Assembly: GCA_020852965.1 (NCBI GenBank)
Contig: JADYZV010000003.1
Coordinates: forward strand, 1 to 64,000
Reading direction: 5' to 3'
From: Pirellulaceae bacterium
Lineage (GTDB): Bacteria > Planctomycetota > Planctomycetia > Pirellulales > Pirellulaceae
DNA: 64,000 bases
Part shown: piece by piece, positions 25,516 to 34,766 of the stretch
Position numbering within the stretch: position 1 is the first letter of the stretch
Layout of the letters: each line of letters starts with the position of its first letter
Notes under the pieces: generated by a model
The model's database searches: none
The model's input: only the letters and a program-made list of their open reading frames with translations
What the model was told of the DNA's origin: nothing
Position numbers and translations under genes: made by a program

Positions 25516-28500
25516 ATGGCTAGCTTAATCACTCGTTTGCTTTCTCGATTCAAGACCCAAAAACGAAGTCGAAGAAACCGTCGCCAACTCGACCGTCGGC
25601 TTCGCGTCGAGCACATGGAGGCGCGCCGCCTAATGGCTGGCGACCTGGGCTCGATCGCTGGCAATGTCTTCACCGATTTGGCGGACGACGGTTATCAAGT
25701 TAGCGATGTTGGCATCGCAGGCGTCACCGTGAGTTTGTTTCAAGATGCCCCCGGCGCCGGCGCTGGGACGTTGGGTGCGGAGGATGGCGCGGCCATTCAA
25801 ACGAACGTAACCGACGCCAACGGCAACTATAGGTTCAACGGATTATCATCCATCGACGATACTACCGACCAGCTATACTTTGTGCAGCAGTCTGCGGCTA
25901 CCGGCAAGCTACAACGTACTGCCGAGTCATTGAAGTCGGTAACCATTACTCCGGCCATGGCCAATGGTGTGGAAGCCACCAATATCGATACCTACAATAC
26001 CACTCCAGTAACTACTAGCCCCTTGCGGGCGGGGCCAGGCGGAACCGCCTCCGACCAAGCCACCACAGCGGCCGGTGAAGCCCTCGGAGGCGAACGCGAC
26101 ATTCAAGTCAATAATACGACAGTTCTAACTTCGGGTTCACAGAATTTAGACGTCGCTGTGAGTGGCGGTCTACTCAGTATTAGCCCAGACTTTGGAGTTA
26201 CCGGAAGCGTGATCGTTTCTTACGATGGCGTGGATTTAAGTGCAGATACCCTCGACCACACGACCCTGCCGTTGACAGACCTCACCGCAAACGATGGGGA
26301 GGCGTTTGAGTTCCTAGTTGGATCTCAACCCGGGAATTCGTTGACGGTTAGCGTCTATAGTGGTGGCACTAATTTCTCGTCGGTGACAGTTCCTCTACCC
26401 GACACCTCTGTCGGTCCTCCTCAGGTCAACCTGATCATCCCCTTCGCCGACCTCGTGGTTGCAGGTGGAACTGGTGTTACCTTAACTGGCGTCACCGCAG
26501 TGCGGTTCCAAGTTGACGTTGCGGCCGGACAGGACGCGCAAATCAACTTTACAAGTGTTGTCGCTGCAGATGTTACCACTCGCAATTTTGCCAACTTGAA
26601 CCCGATGTCTCTGGGGAACCTCGTCTTTAGAGATAACAATAACAACGGCATGAAGGATGCCGGAGATCCCGGCATCCCAGGCGTGCGCGTCGAATTGTAC
26701 GAAGACACCAACGCCAATGGCACTTACGATACGGGCATTGACACCGCAGTCGGAACGGCGCAAACGACCGACGCCAATGGCAACTATCTATTCTCCAACC
26801 TGCTACCTGGTGCGTACATCGCGCTGGTTCCCATCTCTCAATTCGCCGCCGGTCAAGCACTTGAGGGGCTGTTGACGAGTACTGGCAACGATCCAACTCC
26901 AGATCCTGATATCAACGTCTCCGATAATGACGATAACGGCGCGCTGATCGCTGGTGTAGGCGTTGCAACAGCGGCCATCACGCTTGCCTCAGGTACCGAG
27001 CCGACCAACGATGGTGACACCGATAACAATTCGAACTTGACACTCGACTTTGGCTTTGCACCGCAGATTGACTTGGGCGTGGTCAAGACCGCCAACGTGA
27101 CTACCGTGCAAGCTGGCAACCAAATTACTTACACGCTGACCGTTACCAACGCTGGTCCAGCAGCAGCGACCAACGTGGTGGTTACCGACAATCTTCCCAA
27201 TCTATCCCCCGATGCGCTGGTGATTGTCTCCGCAACAGCCACGGGCGGTGGTGTGGTGACTCAACCGGGCAATGCCAACGGTGAGGTCGAAATTAGGTAC
27301 GCTTCGCTCGCCGCAGGCCAAACGGAAACCGTCACGATTATCGTCCGTGTTCCAGCCGCTGCGGCCGCTGCGGCGGCAATCACTAATACGGCGACCATAA
27401 TTGGTGAAGGAGTCGAACCGACTCCCGACAACGTAAATATCAATACCGACAGTCTCGATGTCGCGGTAACGCGCCAAGCCGTGTTGACCTTAACCAAAAC
27501 AGATGCGCCGGATCCAAGCACCGTGGGGGGGACGCTGACGTATACTATTCTTGTCACGAACACTGGTCCTTCGACGGCTACCAATGTCGTGGTCAGCGAT
27601 ACGTTGCCCGCTGGACTAACCTATGTGAGCTCGGATACGACGGCAGGCGCAGTCGCCCATGCCACCGGTGTGATTACCGCGACCATTCCGACCTTGGCAC
27701 CCAGTGCTTCAGCCACCGTCACCATTGTGACCACCATTCAAGCGAGCTTTGCCGGCAGCACGATTCCCAACTCGGCGACGGCTCAAGCTGACGATGCTGC
27801 GCAGGTGACTGCCAACGCCACGACGGCCGTCAATCCCGACATCGACCTACAGATCACCAAAGACGATGACGTCGATCCAGTCAATCGTGGCGGTGTGTTG
27901 GTCTATACCTTGACCGTCTTTAATGACGGACCTAGCGGAGCCACCAACGTTGAGGTCGTCGATACGCTTCCTGCCGGCGTGACCTTCGTGTCGGCAACGG
28001 GGGGCACGGTTACCGGTGGAACCGTTGGTACCAACGGGCCTGTAACCATTGATCTCGGAAGCATGGCTTCGAAACAGACTAAGGTCATTACCTTGACCGT
28101 CAACGTGGCCAGCAATGCGGCTGCGTCCATTAGCAATTCCGCCATAGTCCGTTCCACCGAGTCGACGGCTGGCTTCGATCGCGACACTACCAACAACACG
28201 GCTACCGAGCCGACGGCTACGCAAGGCACCATCGATTTGGAACTGACCAAAACGGCTTCGGCTGCGTCGGTCAAGCCCGGCCAATCCCTGGTATACACCA
28301 TCGTCGTTACCAACAAGGGACCGTCGGATGCTACCCTGGTGAGCTTGACTGATAACATCCCCGATGGAATCCGAATCACCAGTGCGACATCTACCGTCGG
28401 CACCGTAACGATTCCCGCCTCGGCCCAAGACACTACCGCGGCCAATGCCGACGACCTAACGCTCAACATTGGCAACTTGGTCAAGGATGCGACGGTCACG

Positions 28501-29766
28501 ATTACGGTCAATGCGACCGTGCTGCCAGGAACCACCGGTTCGATCACCAACACGGCCAACGTGAGTACCACGGATACCAGTCTGATCGAGACGATTACCG
28601 CCAATAATACTGGTTCAGTGACCACCACGTTGACGCCAGAGATCGACTTGGCGATCACCAAGACCGACTCCGTCGACCCAGCCACAGCGGGCAGCCCGTT
28701 GACCTATACGATCACCGTTACCAACTCGGGGCCTTCGACGGCAACCAACGTCAATGTAACGGATAATCTACCGACCGGCGTCAGCTTCACCAGTGGCAGC
28801 GCCAGCCAAGGCACCGTAAGCAACGCGGCGGGCGTGGTCACCGGTAACTTGGGGACGCTGGCACCGGGTGCCTCGGCAACCATGACTATCATCGTGGGCG
28901 TCAATGCAGCGACGCGCGGTACGATTACCAACACGGTCAGTGTCGTCGGTGCTGAAACGGAGCCAATAACCAATAACAACAGTGCCTCACAAGACACGGT
29001 GATCAATGGAAGTGTCGACTTGGTCATTACCAAAGTCGATTCGATTGATCCTGTAGCTGTTGGCGGTGCGTTGAGCTACACGATCGAAGTGACCAACAAC
29101 GGTCCGTCCACTGCAACCAATGTCGTTGTCACGGATAACTTGCCAACCACCTTAGCTTACGTCTCGGGCAACTCCACCGTAGGCACCGTCACCAACGCCG
29201 GTAATGCAGTTACCGCAAACGTTGGTACCCTGGCGAGTGGTGCCAAGGCGATCATTACCGTCAACACGACCGTATCTGGTACAGCCACAGGGACGATCAC
29301 TAATACCGCCAGCGTCGTCGCGGCTGAGGCAGAGTCCAATACCGCCAACAACTCGGCTACTCAAACAACCGCCTTGGTAACGCCCGGTAGCATTTCTGGC
29401 TTTGCCTACCTCGACGTAAACCGCAATGGAACGCGCGACAACGGTGACACGCCGCTGCCAAACGTAGCGGTCGCCTTGTCGGGAACGGAGACGGGGACGG
29501 GGACTGCAGTCACACGTCAAACGACAACGGATGCGAACGGTGCTTATACCTTCAGCAACTTGCTGCCTGGCACCTACCAGATTGTGCAAACGCAGCCGAC
29601 AGAGTATAAGGATGGCCAAACCAACGTCGGCACCGGAGCAACGGGATTGGCGGGGACTAACCAGATCACCACGATCCAGCTTGGAAGTGGTGCCAACGCC
29701 CAGGCCTTCAATTTTGGCGAATTACAGCCCGATTTGAGCAAGCGTCGCTTCTTGGCCTCCTCGTAA
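25516..29766 (+). CDS. giant exported SdrD-B/DUF11 repeat protein
   Basis: The 1416-residue surface or extracellular protein opens with a basic stretch and then R-L-R-V-E-H-M-E-A-R-R-L-M-A-G-D, the N-terminal motif common in large planctomycete exported proteins. Domains in order: an SdrD-B-like fold (about 45-130), a beta region (160-350), a second SdrD-B domain with a G-N-L-V-F-R-D-N-N-N-N-G-M-K-D calcium-type loop (365-515), six DUF11 repeats each starting D-L-x-I-T-K (about 517-1285), a third SdrD-B domain, and the C-terminal tail S-K-R-R-F-L-A-S-S. Ala/Thr/Asn/Val-rich, almost no Cys. ATG 25516 follows GGAAGGAG. Likely an adhesive or stalk-like wall component; partner unknown. Confidence 0.88.
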   Translation: MASLITRLLSRFKTQKRSRRNRRQLDRRLRVEHMEARRLMAGDLGSIAGNVFTDLADDGYQVSDVGIAGVTVSLFQDAPGAGAGTLGAEDGAAIQTNVTDANGNYRFNGLSSIDDTTDQLYFVQQSAATGKLQRTAESLKSVTITPAMANGVEATNIDTYNTTPVTTSPLRAGPGGTASDQATTAAGEALGGERDIQVNNTTVLTSGSQNLDVAVSGGLLSISPDFGVTGSVIVSYDGVDLSADTLDHTTLPLTDLTANDGEAFEFLVGSQPGNSLTVSVYSGGTNFSSVTVPLPDTSVGPPQVNLIIPFADLVVAGGTGVTLTGVTAVRFQVDVAAGQDAQINFTSVVAADVTTRNFANLNPMSLGNLVFRDNNNNGMKDAGDPGIPGVRVELYEDTNANGTYDTGIDTAVGTAQTTDANGNYLFSNLLPGAYIALVPISQFAAGQALEGLLTSTGNDPTPDPDINVSDNDDNGALIAGVGVATAAITLASGTEPTNDGDTDNNSNLTLDFGFAPQIDLGVVKTANVTTVQAGNQITYTLTVTNAGPAAATNVVVTDNLPNLSPDALVIVSATATGGGVVTQPGNANGEVEIRYASLAAGQTETVTIIVRVPAAAAAAAAITNTATIIGEGVEPTPDNVNINTDSLDVAVTRQAVLTLTKTDAPDPSTVGGTLTYTILVTNTGPSTATNVVVSDTLPAGLTYVSSDTTAGAVAHATGVITATIPTLAPSASATVTIVTTIQASFAGSTIPNSATAQADDAAQVTANATTAVNPDIDLQITKDDDVDPVNRGGVLVYTLTVFNDGPSGATNVEVVDTLPAGVTFVSATGGTVTGGTVGTNGPVTIDLGSMASKQTKVITLTVNVASNAAASISNSAIVRSTESTAGFDRDTTNNTATEPTATQGTIDLELTKTASAASVKPGQSLVYTIVVTNKGPSDATLVSLTDNIPDGIRITSATSTVGTVTIPASAQDTTAANADDLTLNIGNLVKDATVTITVNATVLPGTTGSITNTANVSTTDTSLIETITANNTGSVTTTLTPEIDLAITKTDSVDPATAGSPLTYTITVTNSGPSTATNVNVTDNLPTGVSFTSGSASQGTVSNAAGVVTGNLGTLAPGASATMTIIVGVNAATRGTITNTVSVVGAETEPITNNNSASQDTVINGSVDLVITKVDSIDPVAVGGALSYTIEVTNNGPSTATNVVVTDNLPTTLAYVSGNSTVGTVTNAGNAVTANVGTLASGAKAIITVNTTVSGTATGTITNTASVVAAEAESNTANNSATQTTALVTPGSISGFAYLDVNRNGTRDNGDTPLPNVAVALSGTETGTGTAVTRQTTTDANGAYTFSNLLPGTYQIVQTQPTEYKDGQTNVGTGATGLAGTNQITTIQLGSGANAQAFNFGELQPDLSKRRFLASS

Positions 29767-29787
29767 CCAAGCCCTAAGCGGTTTCTC

Positions 29788-30741
29788 ATGCTGCCTGCTC
29801 CCAAGTACTTTGCACAACTGCCCAACCCGCTCGTGCTCCAAATCGTTGGAGCCGATGCGGCCAAGGTAGTCAACAACATGTCGACCAACGACCTTGCTAA
29901 ACTCCCTGTGGATACCGCACTGGAGAGTTTTATCACCGACGTGCGAGGTTGGGTGGTCGCACATGTTGGCGTGTTAAAACAAATGGATCGCGTGTGGCTT
30001 TTGGGCTCGCACGCATCGCCAAGCACGATTGCCACTCACATCGATCGCTATATCATTCGCGAAGATGCAGTGGTCAGCGATGTCTCACAAGAGTACGCGC
30101 TGTTCATCGTAGGCGATGGGATAGTCGAGCATGTTGCCAGTCAAACTGAAGGTCTTGTAAGCGACGGTAACGCATCCGCAGATCACCTGACACCGGTATC
30201 AGCAAATTCGCTTTTCGAGCCATCCAATCTGTTCGCTTTCGCATGTCCCCTACCCATTTTCGGACAACGAACGCTACTGCTGTGCTGTCCGGCAGAGCGG
30301 GCGGAACAAGCCATCGAAACGCTGAGCGCCAATGGCTCCGAGTTTTGCACTGCAGAGCGATTCGAATGGTTGCGTATTTCGAGTTTTTGGCCACTGCATC
30401 CGTCTGACATCGGCGACAAGACCATCCCGCAAGAGCTCGATCGCGATCAGCAGGCGATTAGCTTCACCAAAGGTTGCTACTTAGGACAAGAGACGATCGC
30501 ACGTTTGGACGCGCGCGGCCAATTGCAAAAAAAACTGTGCTTGATCGAGCTCTCATCGACTGGGGAGTACGCCGTTGGTGACGCGCTGACCAATGGCGAA
30601 AAGGAAGTCGGCCACATCACTTCGCTTGCGCGCGATCCAGCCAGCGGTTCCATTCGCGCACTAGCCATCTTGCGTCGCGGAAACTTTGCGGCAGGTACTC
30701 GACTCACAGGCAACGGTTTCGAAGCTCACGTTCTACCGTAG
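29788..30741 (+). CDS. YgfZ/GcvT-like folate-binding protein
   Basis: The 317-residue protein belongs to the YgfZ branch of the aminomethyltransferase fold. The diagnostic motif K-G-C-Y-L-G-Q-E-T is near residue 227; its cysteine is important in YgfZ. The N-terminal A-A-K-V-V-N-N-M-S-T-N-D segment is the folate-site region. Family role: a tetrahydrofolate-dependent helper in assembly or repair of some iron-sulfur enzymes. It starts 21 bases after the DUF11 gene but has no functional link to it that I can see. It is complete, with normal length. Confidence 0.9.
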   Translation: MLPAPKYFAQLPNPLVLQIVGADAAKVVNNMSTNDLAKLPVDTALESFITDVRGWVVAHVGVLKQMDRVWLLGSHASPSTIATHIDRYIIREDAVVSDVSQEYALFIVGDGIVEHVASQTEGLVSDGNASADHLTPVSANSLFEPSNLFAFACPLPIFGQRTLLLCCPAERAEQAIETLSANGSEFCTAERFEWLRISSFWPLHPSDIGDKTIPQELDRDQQAISFTKGCYLGQETIARLDARGQLQKKLCLIELSSTGEYAVGDALTNGEKEVGHITSLARDPASGSIRALAILRRGNFAAGTRLTGNGFEAHVLP

Positions 30742-30987
30742 CATTCTCTGAACAACAGGCGCTGGAGTCTAGGCTTTAGCCGATCTTCGCGCATCTCAAA
30801 TCGCAATGTAGAACAATAGCCGTCGCCCTCGCTGGAAAAATGCGAAAGCCGAACTTGGTACTCATGAATACTCTAGTGCATCATCCACACTAAGACTGGT
30901 CGAAGCTCTGGGCAAAGGCTATAGTATTGCACATCGTTCTCCTGCCGCTTCATTTTCGTGCTAAGTAAATCCCCAAGGTGACGAGTG
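30742..30987. other. intergenic region
   Basis: This holds an isolated repeat-like sequence, AGGCGCTGGAGTCTAGGCTTTAGCCGATC (around 30768-30796), partly similar to the inverted-repeat element at 51919-51977. The rest is the leader of the following exported protein. No gene seen. Confidence 0.4.
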
Positions 30988-31824
30988 ATGTTCGGAAGTT
31001 TTCGTAGACGCTGCTGGCTAACATTGTTAGTCGCAGTCATCGGACTCAACACTTTGACAGGTCGCGCCCAATCGGTCCCGGCTATGGCAGTCTTGCTGCA
31101 GCACGATGCGGTCAAGAACGCCGAGGCGGCGCGCTGGGAGCAACAACTGTTTCTTTCACCCATGGGCTTATCTGCTGACAATCATGCCGAGCCAGGCGAA
31201 GTCAGTATGCCGCGTATTGCCGCAAGCCTAGTCAGCCTCGCATGGTTGGGACATGCGCCCGACGACAGTTTGAGTTTGGTGGTCGAGCAGGATCATTGGA
31301 TCGTGCGCTGGTCACAGCGTCCCGCCTCGACCGCTGTGATCGTAATGACGTTTGACATGCCGCCGCAATTGCTATCCGAGCTCGAGCCGCTAAAGTCGGC
31401 CGGCGATGGTTCAATCTTACTTCCTGCGTGTATGGCACTCACCACGGGTGAGAAGATTCGCTACGAGCCGCAAGCGTTCAAAAATACTGTGGGCTATTGG
31501 GTAGGCAAGCATGATCATTGTGAGTGGAAATTCGATGTGGCTCGCGCGGGATCCTTTAATGTCGAGGTCTTGCAGGGCTGTGGAACGGGCCAAGGTGGCA
31601 GCCGTGCCAAACTCTCGGTTCCGACGATTGAAAGCACTGCACCGCTCGAATTCGAAGTGCTCGAAACGGGACACTTTCAAAACTTTCAGTGGCGACATTT
31701 GGGGACGATCGACATCACCACCAGCGGCGTACATTCGCTCAAGATCGAGCCGATCGAGATTCAGCATGCGGCGCTGGTCGATATTCGCGCCGTACAGTTG
31801 ATCCCCGTACCTTCCGCAAAGTAG
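30988..31824 (+). CDS. exported protein with sulfatase-tail-like beta module
   Basis: This protein has 278 residues with a signal peptide (about 1-27, ending G-R-A-Q). The N-terminal half is unrecognised. The C-terminal 130 or so residues (N-T-V-G-Y-W-V-G-K-H-D-H-C-E-W-K-F-D-V, V-L-Q-G-C-G-T-G-Q-G-G-S and G-H-F-Q-N-F-Q-W-R) match a beta-sandwich module I know from the ends of planctomycete arylsulfatases, fucosidases and oxidoreductases, where it may bind carbohydrate. Here it occurs without the enzyme domain. ATG 30988 was preferred over the adjoining GTG. A solo carbohydrate-binding function is inference. Confidence 0.75.
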   Translation: MFGSFRRRCWLTLLVAVIGLNTLTGRAQSVPAMAVLLQHDAVKNAEAARWEQQLFLSPMGLSADNHAEPGEVSMPRIAASLVSLAWLGHAPDDSLSLVVEQDHWIVRWSQRPASTAVIVMTFDMPPQLLSELEPLKSAGDGSILLPACMALTTGEKIRYEPQAFKNTVGYWVGKHDHCEWKFDVARAGSFNVEVLQGCGTGQGGSRAKLSVPTIESTAPLEFEVLETGHFQNFQWRHLGTIDITTSGVHSLKIEPIEIQHAALVDIRAVQLIPVPSAK

Positions 31825-31906
31825 CCCGCACTGCCCGCACTGCCCGCTTTTCCCACTCTGTCCCTTGTCCAATTCGCTAGAGCGCAAAGTCGTTTTCGCA
31901 ACCGTT

Positions 31907-32926
31907 CTACTTTGAGTCGAGATCGAGGCGTCGCAATAGACGTTGCCAACGCTCGACCAACCGATTCGCTGGCGCGTTGAACGCACGTGGTTGTAGCACG
32001 AGCCATTGCAGCCACTGCACAGCAGAAAGCAGAGTGCCGACTCGATCCAGCAGACGCACCCGATCTAGCTCGACGTGCGGGTTGACTGCTCGATAGGCCT
32101 CCCAGCCGAACAGCCAGCGGCGTTGATCCAATGGCTCGAGTGATCCCAACAGCCGAGCGACATCGGTGGCTGGTTCGTCTATCCGCGCGGCACCGAAATC
32201 GATGATGCCAGTTACTCGATCGTCGGTAAACAAAACATGATCACTCCATACATCGCGTAACACGAAGTGCAGCGCTACAGGCTGATCTCGCGAGCTCGCC
32301 AACTGCGGTAGCAACTGAGGCCCGTGGGCTGCCAAGTGCTGCATGGTTTGGATCGCCAACCCATGATGGGATGACTCACCCAGTGGCAGTCGCGCCCAGT
32401 GGGGCAACTGCTGCAAGCAGTGTTCGAGCTTTTGCCGACGCTCGACAACCGTTGGACTGAGTCCCCTTTGCGTGAGTGGCTGCGGAGATGCTTGCCAAGT
32501 GCGGTGCAGCGTGCCCAAGGCCCGTAGGGCTGCTTGGAGGCGTTGAGACGATGGTGCTGCCAAGTAGTCTGCCGTGCCTGGCATCCACTGCGTGACCTCC
32601 CACAAGTGTCTGCCATCGCTGGTGAATGAACCACCATGGCGGTTCAAGGTGATGGCTGGGACGAACGGCACGCCGTGCTGGCGGGCGGCGAACATGGCGG
32701 CATGAATTTCGCCCAAACGCTCACGACTCGGGTGGGCTGCGGGCCAACACCGCAGGGCTACGGGGCCGTGGGGCGATTGGCAGTGCCACACCTGGGCACC
32801 GGAGAGTCCGCCGCTGGCCAACGGCCCCAGCGATACGGAGTTGGGGGCGACCAGTTCTTGGAGAATCGTTTCGGGGATAGAATAGTGGTTTCGCAAGAGT
32901 TGGTTCCGCAGCAGCTTCGAAGGCAT
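31907..32926 (-). CDS. phosphotransferase of the APH/choline kinase fold
   Basis: About 339 residues. The C-terminal lobe carries the kinase signature as H-F-V-L-R-D-V-W-S-D-H-V-L-F, where the catalytic Asp sits in L-R-D-V-W in place of the usual H-G-D-L-H, and the metal-binding Asp lies in G-I-I-D-F-G-A-A. Such proteins phosphorylate small molecules; the substrate cannot be read from the sequence and antibiotic resistance need not be involved. ATG 32926 lies eight bases from the divergent start of the zinc-ribbon/TerB gene; an upstream ATG at 32968 would overlap that gene. The C-terminus is Leu/Arg-rich with no membrane segment. Confidence 0.85.
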   Translation of the reverse strand: MPSKLLRNQLLRNHYSIPETILQELVAPNSVSLGPLASGGLSGAQVWHCQSPHGPVALRCWPAAHPSRERLGEIHAAMFAARQHGVPFVPAITLNRHGGSFTSDGRHLWEVTQWMPGTADYLAAPSSQRLQAALRALGTLHRTWQASPQPLTQRGLSPTVVERRQKLEHCLQQLPHWARLPLGESSHHGLAIQTMQHLAAHGPQLLPQLASSRDQPVALHFVLRDVWSDHVLFTDDRVTGIIDFGAARIDEPATDVARLLGSLEPLDQRRWLFGWEAYRAVNPHVELDRVRLLDRVGTLLSAVQWLQWLVLQPRAFNAPANRLVERWQRLLRRLDLDSK

Positions 32927-32933
32927 CCCAGGT

Positions 32934-33629
32934 ATGATATTGGTCGGCACGATGAATTGGGCGAGCACCCGCTCGCGTGGACTGTTTCGATGCCCGCAGT
33001 GTGGCGATACGCAACAATTCCGTGTGCGCGCGTCGCGACCGTTCTTGACACTTTATTTTATCCCGGTGCTTCCAATCGGCGGCTTGCAGCATTACGTCGA
33101 GTGTCGTCAGTGTAAGAACTCCTACGAGCCAGAGATCTTATCTGCCAATATGGCCACCTCGCACTTAAGCACACAAGCCGGCCGCAAGGGGACGGAAGGC
33201 GACCTATCGGACGCGGTGGACAAACGTCGCGAAGGCAGCATGCGCGCACCGTTCGCTGAAGACCTGTTAAAAGTTATCGCGCTGATTATGGTCGAGGACG
33301 GGCACGTTACGGAAGACGAAATTCGCGTGGCGCGTCTCATCTACGAAAACATGGTCAAGCAGAGTATTTCGCGCGATGAACTAGGACGCATGTGCGCCTT
33401 CGTGCAGCAGCAGCGGTTGAGCACCCAAAGCTTCCTGGCCACCGCACGCGACCGCCGAAGTTTAGAAGAAAAACTTATGCTAATCCAAGCCCTTTTTGGC
33501 GTGGCTGGGGCCGATGGCGAGGTTTCGCCCCGCCGCCTAACGGCCCTGATCAAAGCACAGCAGTTATTGGAACTGGACGAAGGCGAGTTTCAACGGGCAG
33601 TCGCAGCGGCCGACCAGTGGCTGGTCTAA
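32934..33629 (+). CDS. zinc-ribbon and TerB-like domain protein
   Basis: 231 residues. The N-terminal 60 residues form a zinc ribbon: F-R-C-P-Q-C-G-D then V-E-C-R-Q-C-K-N, with L-T-L-Y-F-I-P-V-L-P-I between the knuckles as in zinc-ribbon-15 proteins. A low-complexity linker follows, then a TerB-like helical domain (about 100-225) with V-E-D-G-H-V-T-E-D-E-I-R and G-V-A-G-A-D-G-E-V-S metal-binding acidic motifs. TerB domains are linked to membrane stress complexes, but the function here is unknown. The last codons coincide with a repeated hairpin (G-A-C-C-A-G ... C-T-G-G-T-C in bases). It is divergent from the APH-fold gene. Confidence 0.85.
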   Translation: MILVGTMNWASTRSRGLFRCPQCGDTQQFRVRASRPFLTLYFIPVLPIGGLQHYVECRQCKNSYEPEILSANMATSHLSTQAGRKGTEGDLSDAVDKRREGSMRAPFAEDLLKVIALIMVEDGHVTEDEIRVARLIYENMVKQSISRDELGRMCAFVQQQRLSTQSFLATARDRRSLEEKLMLIQALFGVAGADGEVSPRRLTALIKAQQLLELDEGEFQRAVAAADQWLV

Positions 33630-33703
33630 CTATCTAATGTGGCCCGACGCTCCGCCGTCGGATTGCATTTCCTGAACGATAGCCGACCAGTCGCTGGTCT
33701 AAC
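33609..33703. repeat. REP-like unit flanked by 22-bp direct repeats
   Basis: A single REP-like unit (33635-33661, ATGTGGCCCGACG-CTCCG-CCGTCGG) lies between two near-identical sequences GCCGACCAGTSGCTGGTCTAAC (33609-33630 and 33682-33703). Each flank is itself a small hairpin (GACCAG/CTGGTC). The first flank encodes the last residues and stop of the TerB-like gene. Confidence 0.75.
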
Positions 33704-33914
33704 TGTCCAACTCGCCCAAAAGCTAGTAGAATCATCAATCCCAAAAGAGTCGTAGCGACTAGGGGAAATTGACTGTCTATGATAGGACAGACCGTGTGGA
33801 AAGCTGCTTTTGAGCACTTAACCGCCTCTTTGACAAATAGATAACCTTCACCAGCGAGTTCGGTTTGCTATACTTGCCAATGTAAGCTATGGTTTTCCTA
33901 GGGGGCTAACCGAC

Positions 33915-34643
33915 ATGAGTTCGGATCATCTTGACGATTTGCTAAAACAATGGCCTTATGAGCCAGACTCCTTGTGCGTGCGTCTGCTCAAAGGACACGA
34001 CGGGCGTGATATAATCCAATTGCGAATCGATTTGGGAATTTTGCAGTTGGAAACCGATGGACGTCCCGACGGCTTTCGCCCTGAAGGGCACGATACACTG
34101 CTCGACTACCTATGCAAGCAAGAAGCCTGCGATCCCGACTTTGAGCTCGATGAGCCGGCGTGTGTGGAGATCGATCGCGAGTTCGTGCAGTTCTATCACC
34201 GTCGCGTAGCTTGGCTTCGTCTGCAACGCTTCGAGCGCGCAGTGCGCGATGCCGACCACACATTAGCCTTGATGGATTTTTGCCGCGAGCATTCACCCTG
34301 CGAAGATTGGACGTTGCAACATGAGCAGCATCGCGCCTTCGTGCTCTTCCACCGGACGCAAGCTGCCGCCCTTCAAGCTATCGAAGAGCAGGCACCCGAG
34401 GATGCCGTCGAAGCCATCAATGATGGGCTCGATATGATCGAAGAGAATTTCGTCGATATGGGCTGGGAGGAGCATTTCGAATCGGACGAATTGGTCGAAC
34501 GCTTGATGGAGCTCCGCGAATCGCTACGCAACGATTTCTCAATCGATAAAACGCTCAACGAACAATTGGCCGATGCGGTCGCCAGCGAACAATACGAATT
34601 GGCCGCTCGCCTACGCGATCAAATGTCCCAACGTGGCTCGTAA
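33915..34643 (+). CDS. UVR-motif protein of unknown function
   Basis: 242 residues, highly acidic. The C-terminal 25 residues (L-A-D-A-V-A-S-E-Q-Y-E-L-A-A-R-L-R-D-Q-M) are a UvrB/UvrC-type helical hairpin used for protein contact. The central part (about 95-200) is helical, with A-V-E-A-I-N-D-G-L-D-M-I-E-E-N-F; it may bind partners in a TPR-like way. It has no nuclease or helicase domain, so it is not UvrB or UvrC. ATG 33915 follows AGGGGG at a good distance. It stands alone between repeat-bearing gaps. Confidence 0.82.
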   Translation: MSSDHLDDLLKQWPYEPDSLCVRLLKGHDGRDIIQLRIDLGILQLETDGRPDGFRPEGHDTLLDYLCKQEACDPDFELDEPACVEIDREFVQFYHRRVAWLRLQRFERAVRDADHTLALMDFCREHSPCEDWTLQHEQHRAFVLFHRTQAAALQAIEEQAPEDAVEAINDGLDMIEENFVDMGWEEHFESDELVERLMELRESLRNDFSIDKTLNEQLADAVASEQYELAARLRDQMSQRGS

Positions 34644-34657
34644 AACTAGTAACCGGA

Positions 34658-34692
34658 TAGTCGGCGATCGCACCGCCGGTCAGCTGCTTTCT
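34658..34692 (+). repeat. REP-like hairpin, GATAGTCGGCG type
   Basis: A diverged member of the ATAG/GTAG-headed hairpin group: GATAGTCGGCGATCGCACCGCCGGTCAGCTGC. It resembles the copy at 44873-44906 (ACAGTCGCTGACCGCTCCGCCGGTCAG). It lies 15 bases after the UVR-motif gene. Confidence 0.5.
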
Positions 34693-34766
34693 GTGTCGCC
34701 CTCCGCTCTCAAGCCAATTGTCGGCTATTGGCACAGTTCAGTCGTTACGATTGAGTTGACTTCGTA

